Shown here: in pieces, positions 45,538 to 50,689 of the stretch
Layout of the letters: the number at the start of each line of letters is the position of its first letter
Numbering within the stretch: the stretch's first letter is position 1
Assembly (NCBI GenBank): GCA_022340615.1
Contig: JAJDNO010000043.1
Location: 1-50,689 of the forward strand
From: Gallionella sp.
Lineage (GTDB): Bacteria; Pseudomonadota; Gammaproteobacteria; Burkholderiales; Gallionellaceae
Direction: 5' to 3'
Length of the DNA: 50,689 nucleotides
Position numbers and translations under genes: made by a program
The notes under the pieces: generated by a model
The model's input: the letters and a program-made list of their open reading frames with translations, nothing else
The model's database searches: none
What the model was told of the DNA's origin: nothing

Positions 45538-46536
45538 TTATTCGAGCATTAGTTGGCAATACGCAAGCAACAGCGATTCATAAAACAGTTTCGGGTTCAG
45601 CGTGTGCCTTGCTTCCCGTTTCGCTGATTGCAGGTGTTTCTGCAGACGTGCCAGGTTCAATGCTGCTACCGGACCCACCAGATTTTTGATCACGGATTCT
45701 TCGCCGGGGTGATAGCGTAGCCGCCCGGCCAGCTTCATCGAAGCCAGATCGTAGCTCCATTGCTGCAGCCATTGTACTACCATGACCTGTTCGGTTTTTT
45801 GCAGCGCGTCCGCCAGCGCAAACGCATCGAGAACTGCGGGTTGGCGCACGGCGCGCAGCATCATGGCGCGTTCTGCGCCGCCAAGCTGTTCATCCAGCTG
45901 GAGCGCCAGCAATGGAGCAAAACCCGAGGCAGCAAGAACATCGGCGGAATTTTTGACGCCCTGTTCGGCCAGCCAGCGCGCTGCACTCGCTGTATCCGGT
46001 GTCGGCAACGGGAACGCAATGCAGCGGCTCAGAATGGTCGGCAGCAATTGCTGGGGTTTGTGCGACACCAGGATGAACAACAGTCCGGGAGGCGGTTCTT
46101 CCAGGCTTTTAAGCAGCGCATTGGCGGCATTCGGGTTCATGCTCTCGGCCGGGTGTATCACGATCACGCGCCTGCCGCCCTGATGCGCGGTCATTCCGAA
46201 AAAATCTGCCAAACCGCGAATTTGCGCGACAGAGATCTGCTTGCTGGGCTTTTTTCCGGACTCGGTTTCCTCGCCATCCAGGCTCATGGATTCCGGCTGC
46301 AAGATGCGGAAGTCGGGATGTGAGCCTTGCTCGAACCAGTGGCAGGAAGGGCATTTTCCGCAAGCAGTATTTGATTCACCAGGTTCCTGGCACAGCAGAC
46401 TACGGGCGTAATTGATTGCAAGGTCCAGCTTGCCTATGCCCGCGCTGCCCCTGAACAGCAGCCCGTGTACCGGACCATTGCGCAGTGCCTGCAAGCGCGC
46501 CCAGTCCTTTTTTTGCCAAGGATAAATATCTTTCAT
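45538..46536 (-). CDS. holB: DNA polymerase III subunit delta prime
   Basis: 332 residues, the usual size. A component of the clamp loader that helps place the sliding clamp on primed DNA. The first 200 residues are the AAA+ fold with a degenerate Walker A (GSAGIGKLDLA), a zinc-binding set of cysteines (CGKCPSC plus an earlier Cys) and the SRC motif (ILSRCIAFPLP) with the arginine finger. Together with tmk, mltG and pabC it forms the conserved downstream part of the fatty-acid cluster. One base separates it from the tmk stop (TGATATG). Confidence 0.95.
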   Translation of the reverse strand: MKDIYPWQKKDWARLQALRNGPVHGLLFRGSAGIGKLDLAINYARSLLCQEPGESNTACGKCPSCHWFEQGSHPDFRILQPESMSLDGEETESGKKPSKQISVAQIRGLADFFGMTAHQGGRRVIVIHPAESMNPNAANALLKSLEEPPPGLLFILVSHKPQQLLPTILSRCIAFPLPTPDTASAARWLAEQGVKNSADVLAASGFAPLLALQLDEQLGGAERAMMLRAVRQPAVLDAFALADALQKTEQVMVVQWLQQWSYDLASMKLAGRLRYHPGEESVIKNLVGPVAALNLARLQKHLQSAKREARHTLNPKLFYESLLLAYCQLMLE

Positions 46537-46537
46537 A

Positions 46538-47140
46538 TCATACTAATGAGATAATGTTTTCAAGTTGAAGCTTAACTTTTTCCAGGTTCTGTGCTGCATC
46601 AATCACCGCGTATCTTTGCGGGTGTTGCTGGATGCGTTTGTGGTATCCCTCCCGCACCCGCTCGAAAAAATCGGCCTGTTCCTGCTCGAAGCGGTCCAGC
46701 GAGACATTATTGGCCAGGCGTTGCCGGGCGATATCGACCGGGACGTCGAAGAACAAGGTCAGGTCGGGCTGCAAGTCTGGATGCACCCATTGTTCAAGCT
46801 GGCTCAACTTTTCCCAGCTCAGGCCTCTCCCGCCACCCTGGTATGCAAAGCTGGCATCGCTGAACCGGTCCGAAATCACCCACTTTCCTGCGCGCAGTCC
46901 CGGCCTGATCACCTGTTCGATGTGTTCCAGTCGGGCAGCAAACATCAGCAACGCCTCGGTACCGATATTCATCGGCCGGTTCAACAGGATTTCGCGCAAT
47001 TGCTCGCCCAGCAAGGTACCGCCCGGCTCGCGGGTAACCACAACATCGAGGCCGCGTTGCCTCAGTGTTTCGGCAAACCATGCGATATGGGTACTTTTTC
47101 CTGCACCGTCCATGCCTTCAAATGTGATGAATTTGTTCAT
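46538..47140 (-). CDS. tmk: Thymidylate kinase
   Basis: 200 residues from ATG 47140. Phosphorylates dTMP to dTDP. P-loop [11 protein letters not shown] (about 7-17), DR motif [15 protein letters not shown] and the [15 protein letters not shown] lid region are clear. The frame is open for another 30 residues to a GTG at 47230 right after the mltG stop, but that extension has no family resemblance, so ATG 47140 is preferred although no ribosome site is obvious. Confidence 0.95.
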   Translation of the reverse strand: MNKFITFEGMDGAGKSTHIAWFAETLRQRGLDVVVTREPGGTLLGEQLREILLNRPMNIGTEALLMFAARLEHIEQVIRPGLRAGKWVISDRFSDASFAYQGGGRGLSWEKLSQLEQWVHPDLQPDLTLFFDVPVDIARQRLANNVSLDRFEQEQADFFERVREGYHKRIQQHPQRYAVIDAAQNLEKVKLQLENIISLV

Positions 47141-47230
47141 AAATTCGGTGCTTGTTGAAATCGGATTGTCAGTTTCCGGCTTGACCATCGAGTCTATTCC
47201 GGGAGTCAGATTGTCTGCCGGCGCATACAC

Positions 47231-48211
47231 TCATTTCTGGTATCGATCGACTGCCTGGTTGTGCTTGCTCAAACTGCTGGAAAATTGCGAACTGCCGTCG
47301 CCTCGTGCAACGAAATAAAGCGCGTCTGTCTTCGCCGGGTGCAGCGCTGCCTGCAATGATGCCGCGCCGGGCAGGGAAATCGGCGTCGGCGTCAGGCCTT
47401 TGCGCCTGTAGGTATTGTAAGCGTTATCGGCAAGCAAATCGCGCTTGCGCAGGTTTCCGTCAAACTTGTCGCCCAGGCCGTAAATCACCGTCGGATCGGA
47501 TTGCAGCAACATGCCTTTCCTTAGCCTGTTCACAAATACGCCGGCGATCATATTCCGGTCGCCGGGCGTCCCGGTTTCCTTCTCGATGATGGAAGCCAGT
47601 ATCAGTGCCTGATAGGGGGTCTGAAGCGGCAGATCCGGTTCGCGCGCCAGCCAGAGCTGTTGCAGGTGTTTTTGCATGGTCTGATAGGCGCGCTTTAGTA
47701 TTTTCAGGTCACTGCTGCCCGCAGCGAAGTAGTAGGTGTTCGGAAAAAACAGCCCCTCCGGATGGGTTTCGGTCGCACCAATATGTTGCAGTATCTGTTC
47801 GTCGCTCAGACTGGCCGAATCATGGGTGATATCCGGATTGGCATTCAGCGCTTCGCGCATCTGTTTGAAAGTCCAGCCCTCTATCACGCTGATCTGGCTA
47901 AGGCTGACCTCGCCGGAACTGATGATTTTCAACAGCTGAAGCGGCGACACGGGATGTTCCAGCGCGTAATTGCCCGCCTTGAGTTGCCCGGATTTGCCGA
48001 GCAGGCGAGCAAGCCAGGCAAACTGCCAGCCTTGATCCAGCAACCCCGATTGCTGCAATTGCCGCGCAGTGCTTTTCAGGCTGCTGCCCTGCTTCAGGGT
48101 GAATTCGAACGGGGTGGCAGGCAGCGTTAATGGCTTGAGTGCGTAATAGCCGATACCTGCGATACCCAGCATCAGCACCAGCAAAAACAGATTAAATAGC
48201 TTTTTCATCAA
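47231..48211 (-). CDS. mltG: Endolytic murein transglycosylase MltG
   Basis: 326 residues, YceG family. One N-terminal membrane helix (LFNLFLLVLMLGIAGIGYYAL) anchors it to the inner membrane with the catalytic part in the periplasm. A LysM-like subdomain (about 35-110) precedes the transglycosylase domain with catalytic E210 in ASIIEKETG and the LQSDPTVIYGLG motif. It cuts nascent peptidoglycan strands and limits their length. The ATG overlaps the pabC stop by four bases (ATGA), so translation is coupled. Confidence 0.96.
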   Translation of the reverse strand: MMKKLFNLFLLVLMLGIAGIGYYALKPLTLPATPFEFTLKQGSSLKSTARQLQQSGLLDQGWQFAWLARLLGKSGQLKAGNYALEHPVSPLQLLKIISSGEVSLSQISVIEGWTFKQMREALNANPDITHDSASLSDEQILQHIGATETHPEGLFFPNTYYFAAGSSDLKILKRAYQTMQKHLQQLWLAREPDLPLQTPYQALILASIIEKETGTPGDRNMIAGVFVNRLRKGMLLQSDPTVIYGLGDKFDGNLRKRDLLADNAYNTYRRKGLTPTPISLPGAASLQAALHPAKTDALYFVARGDGSSQFSSSLSKHNQAVDRYQK

Positions 48212-49035
48212 ATTTCAGTCTCGTTTGACCAGGCCTGCAGGATCTGCGTTGCTACTGGAAAATTATTCCAGCGACTCTGTTCGAGTTCCCGTATCGGCCA
48301 CAATCCGATAACACTGTTTACCACGAATAACTCGTCGGCTTGCTTCACCTCATCCATGCCGATATTGCGAATTTCCACAGGCATATTGTTCTGTTCTGAC
48401 CATTCGATCACCCGGTCACGCTGCACGCCCGCAACGCCGCTATGCGACAACTCGGGTGTAATCAGTTTACTCCCGGATACGACAAACAGATTGCTGCGTG
48501 TGCCTTCAATCACATTGCCATCCGTATCCTGCATCAGGCCTTCGGCAATTTCCGGGTCCAGAACACGTGTATCATTGCATTCCGCGGCGGCCAGCACGTT
48601 TTCCAGGCGGTTCAGGTGCTTTATTCCAGCCAGGCGGGGTTGTCGACCCAGGCGGAGCTGGCACAGTTTTGCGCGAATTCCGTGTGTCGCCAGGTCGGCA
48701 GGATAATCTGGCAAAGGGGAGATATCCCAGAAATGGGTGATTTCCGCATCGAACTGGGGCGCATAACCACGGTTTCCCTGACCGCGCGTGACAACCAGTT
48801 TTACCACACCCTCGTGGTGTTGTGTGAGCAGGTAATCCAATTCTGCGGATAGCTGCCCGGCATCGGGACAGGCTATGCCCAGCGCGCTGCAGTCGTTCCG
48901 GAGTTTGAGATAGTGCAGTGTCCAGTGTTGCGCTTTGCCGCGGATCGCCCGTATCGTGCGGAATACCCCGTCCCCATAGAGCAGTCCGCGATCACGTATG
49001 CTGAGCTTAACGCCGGGCTTGCCATTGACCAGCAT
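48208..49035 (-). CDS. pabC: Aminodeoxychorismate lyase
   Basis: 275 residues, fold type IV PLP enzyme. Converts 4-amino-4-deoxychorismate to p-aminobenzoate and pyruvate for folate synthesis. The N-terminal RGLLYGDGVFRTIR and the cofactor lysine K139 in GIKHLNRLENVLA are typical, as is the later EGTRSNLFVV segment. A related function as D-amino acid or branched-chain aminotransferase is possible by fold, but position between fabF and mltG supports PabC. It follows fabF after 12 bases. Confidence 0.94.
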   Translation of the reverse strand: MLVNGKPGVKLSIRDRGLLYGDGVFRTIRAIRGKAQHWTLHYLKLRNDCSALGIACPDAGQLSAELDYLLTQHHEGVVKLVVTRGQGNRGYAPQFDAEITHFWDISPLPDYPADLATHGIRAKLCQLRLGRQPRLAGIKHLNRLENVLAAAECNDTRVLDPEIAEGLMQDTDGNVIEGTRSNLFVVSGSKLITPELSHSGVAGVQRDRVIEWSEQNNMPVEIRNIGMDEVKQADELFVVNSVIGLWPIRELEQSRWNNFPVATQILQAWSNETEI

Positions 49036-49047
49036 CGCGGCAGGAGA

Positions 49048-50280
49048 CTATACCTTGCGCAACACCAGTGTGCCGTTGGTTCCACCGAAACCGAAATTAT
49101 TGTTCATCGCGACATCGATCTTCATATCGCGTGCAACATTCGGGCAGTAGTCCAGATCGCATTCCGGGTCTTGTTCAAAAATGTTGATGGTCGGTGGCGA
49201 AATCTGGTGGTGCAGCGCCAGCGCACAGAATACCGTCTCTACCCCGCCCGCTCCACCGAGCAGGTGACCGGTCATCGATTTGGTCGAATTCACGACCAGC
49301 CGCTTTGCATGATCGCCAAATGCGAGTTTGATCGCATCGGTTTCATTCTTGTCGCCAAGCTGGGTCGAGGTGCCATGCGCATTGACGTACTGAACAGCTT
49401 CCGGACTCAAGCCTGCATTACGAAGTGCATTCAGCATGCTGCGCCTTGGACCGTCCGTATTCGGGGAGGTAATATGGTAGGCATCGCCGCTCATGCCGTA
49501 GCCGGCAAGTTCCGCATAGATCCGGGCACCGCGCGCCTTGGCGTGTTCGTATTCCTCCAGCACCAGCACCCCCGCGCCTTCGCCGATCACAAAGCCGTCC
49601 CTGTCCTTGTCCCAGGGACGACTGGCTGTTGCCGGATCGTCGTTGCGCGTGCTGAGCGCACGAGCCGAAGAAAAACCGCCTACCGCCAGTGCACTGACCG
49701 TTGATTCGGAGCCGCCGGCAATCATCACATCGGCATCGCCATATTCGATGATGCGGGCCGATTCGCCGATGCAGTGGGTGCCGGTGGTGCACGCAGAAAC
49801 CATCGCCAGATTCGGGCCTTTCAATCCGTACATTACGGACAGGTTGCCGGAAATCATGTTGATGATCGTGCCCGGGATGAAGAACGGCGATATTTTTCGC
49901 GGCCCTGCTGCGAGGTAATCGTTGTGAGTTTCCTCGATCATCGGCAATCCGCCGATCCCGGAACCGATGTTTACGCCGATACGCTCGGCATTCTGCTCGG
50001 ATACTTCCAGTCCGGAGTCCTTCCACGCCTCCATTCCGGCAACCAGCCCGAAGTGGATAAACCTGCCCATGCGCCGGGCATCTTTGGCGGAAAGAAATTG
50101 CGTGACATCGAAATCCTTTACTTCGCCTGCAATTTGCGCCGCCATGGCGCTGGCATCAAAGTGGGTGATTCTGGAAATGCCGGATTTTCCTGCGACGATA
50201 TTCTGCCAAACGGCGGGAATCCCTATCCCCACGGGGGAAATGATTCCCAATCCGGTAACGACGACTCTACGCTTAGACAA
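49048..50280 (-). CDS. fabF: 3-oxoacyl-ACP synthase II (KAS II)
   Basis: 410 residues from a TTG start. Condenses malonyl-ACP with acyl-ACP in fatty-acid elongation. The Cys-His-His triad of KAS II is seen: C164 (VSACTTGTH), H302 (NAHGTSTQLGD) and H339 (KSMTGHLLGGAGG). Two TTG codons stand in a row (50283 and 50280) and no ATG is available; the second gives the standard MSKRRVVVTGLG start and lies eight bases after a GGAG, so it is used here. acpP lies 66 bases upstream in the same direction. Confidence 0.96.
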   Translation of the reverse strand: MSKRRVVVTGLGIISPVGIGIPAVWQNIVAGKSGISRITHFDASAMAAQIAGEVKDFDVTQFLSAKDARRMGRFIHFGLVAGMEAWKDSGLEVSEQNAERIGVNIGSGIGGLPMIEETHNDYLAAGPRKISPFFIPGTIINMISGNLSVMYGLKGPNLAMVSACTTGTHCIGESARIIEYGDADVMIAGGSESTVSALAVGGFSSARALSTRNDDPATASRPWDKDRDGFVIGEGAGVLVLEEYEHAKARGARIYAELAGYGMSGDAYHITSPNTDGPRRSMLNALRNAGLSPEAVQYVNAHGTSTQLGDKNETDAIKLAFGDHAKRLVVNSTKSMTGHLLGGAGGVETVFCALALHHQISPPTINIFEQDPECDLDYCPNVARDMKIDVAMNNNFGFGGTNGTLVLRKV

Positions 50281-50346
50281 CAAATTGACTCCGCCAGACA
50301 GAAAGGATGGAACTACAGGAAACGAGGATTTATGAAATGAGGCAGG

Positions 50347-50580
50347 TTACTTCTGGTGCGCCAGGACGTAGTCGATGGCCTGCTGCACGGTGGTGATTTT
50401 TTCCGCATCTTCGTCAGGTATGTCGCACTCGAACTCTTCTTCAAGGGCCATTACCAGTTCGACGGTATCCAGGGAATCGGCTCCCAGATCGTTGACAAAA
50501 GAAGACTCATTCTTGACTTCAGATTCGTTTACGCCCAGTTGCTCGGCGACGATCTTTTTAACGCGTTGTTCAATAGACAT
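50347..50580 (-). CDS. acpP: Acyl carrier protein
   Basis: 77 residues, acidic, the standard ACP size. Carries acyl intermediates in fatty-acid synthesis on 4'-phosphopantetheine attached to S36 in the motif [10 protein letters not shown]. Start at ATG 50580, with GGGAG spaced eight bases before it and the usual [16 protein letters not shown] beginning; the upstream in-frame codon adds ten residues that do not belong. First gene seen of the leftward cluster. Confidence 0.98.
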   Translation of the reverse strand: MSIEQRVKKIVAEQLGVNESEVKNESSFVNDLGADSLDTVELVMALEEEFECDIPDEDAEKITTVQQAIDYVLAHQK

Positions 50581-50622
50581 CTTAACTCTCCCACCCTGAT
50601 TAAAGTTCAAAAAAACAGCGGC

Positions 50623-50650
50623 ATTGTATCAAATTTGCGAAAAAGTCCAA
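50623..50650 (-). promoter_or_regulatory. Candidate promoter of acpP
   Basis: Minus strand: TTGGAC (50650-50645), a 16-base spacer, TACAAT (50628-50623), then an AT-rich leader of about 35 bases with GGGAG before ATG 50580. The -10 matches five of six consensus bases, the -35 only three. acpP having its own promoter would be normal. Confidence 0.4.
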
Positions 50651-50689
50651 ACTACTTGTGTTCGTTTACGGGTAGACCAGAGGCCATGC

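Overview
The window is a stretch of bacterial chromosome. Gene order and protein flavour point to a betaproteobacterium, probably Nitrosomonadales and perhaps Gallionellaceae-like; this is inferred from protein resemblance and was not computed. No insertion sequence, prophage, CRISPR array or rRNA was found. Coding density is high. The only gene-poor stretch over 300 bases is 5474-6296.

Layout: (1) 1-2118, a broken PAP2-type phosphatase gene (in-frame TAA) followed by a Wzi-like outer-membrane protein. (2) 2127-5680, a two-gene second-messenger locus: an adenylate cyclase with an N-terminal MerR-type DNA-binding domain, and two bases after it a PAS-GGDEF-EAL protein. The cyclase promoter region carries about six copies of a short palindrome, TRGACWGTCCA-like. 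(3) 6297-14845, a glycogen arm: malQ, a GH57 amylase and glgC leftward, glgB and pgi rightward. (4) 14866-19601, a lone MlaF-like ATPase lacking its H-loop histidine, recQ, and a multi-sensor diguanylate cyclase. (5) 19749-31359, two facing ATP-grasp/alpha-E/transglutaminase modules with a lipoprotein between them. The rightward module is a fused ATP-grasp/alpha-E protein plus a small transglutaminase. The leftward module has split ATP-grasp and alpha-E genes, an HPPD-like VOC-fold protein and a giant transglutaminase/DUF2126 protein. (6) 31574-38341, a second glycogen arm: glycogen phosphorylase, glycogen synthase and a second phosphorylase of the DUF3417 type. (7) 38504-44118, tamA and tamB. 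(8) 44389-44737, a tRNA operon Gly(GCC)-Cys(GCA)-Leu(UAA) behind a consensus promoter. (9) 44756-50580, the fatty-acid cluster acpP-fabF-pabC-mltG-tmk-holB-tatD, transcribed leftward.

How it fits together: GlgC makes ADP-glucose, GlgA polymerises it and GlgB branches it. Two phosphorylases, MalQ and the GH57 enzyme can take the polymer apart, and Pgi links it to central metabolism. Between the two glycogen arms lies the ATP-grasp/alpha-E/transglutaminase region, whose products are thought from comparative genomics to make and process peptide-like conjugates. The HPPD-like member keeps all three expected metal ligands. The strongest candidates for undescribed biology are the DNA-binding cyclase with its palindrome array and the HPPD-like partner of the ATP-grasp cluster.
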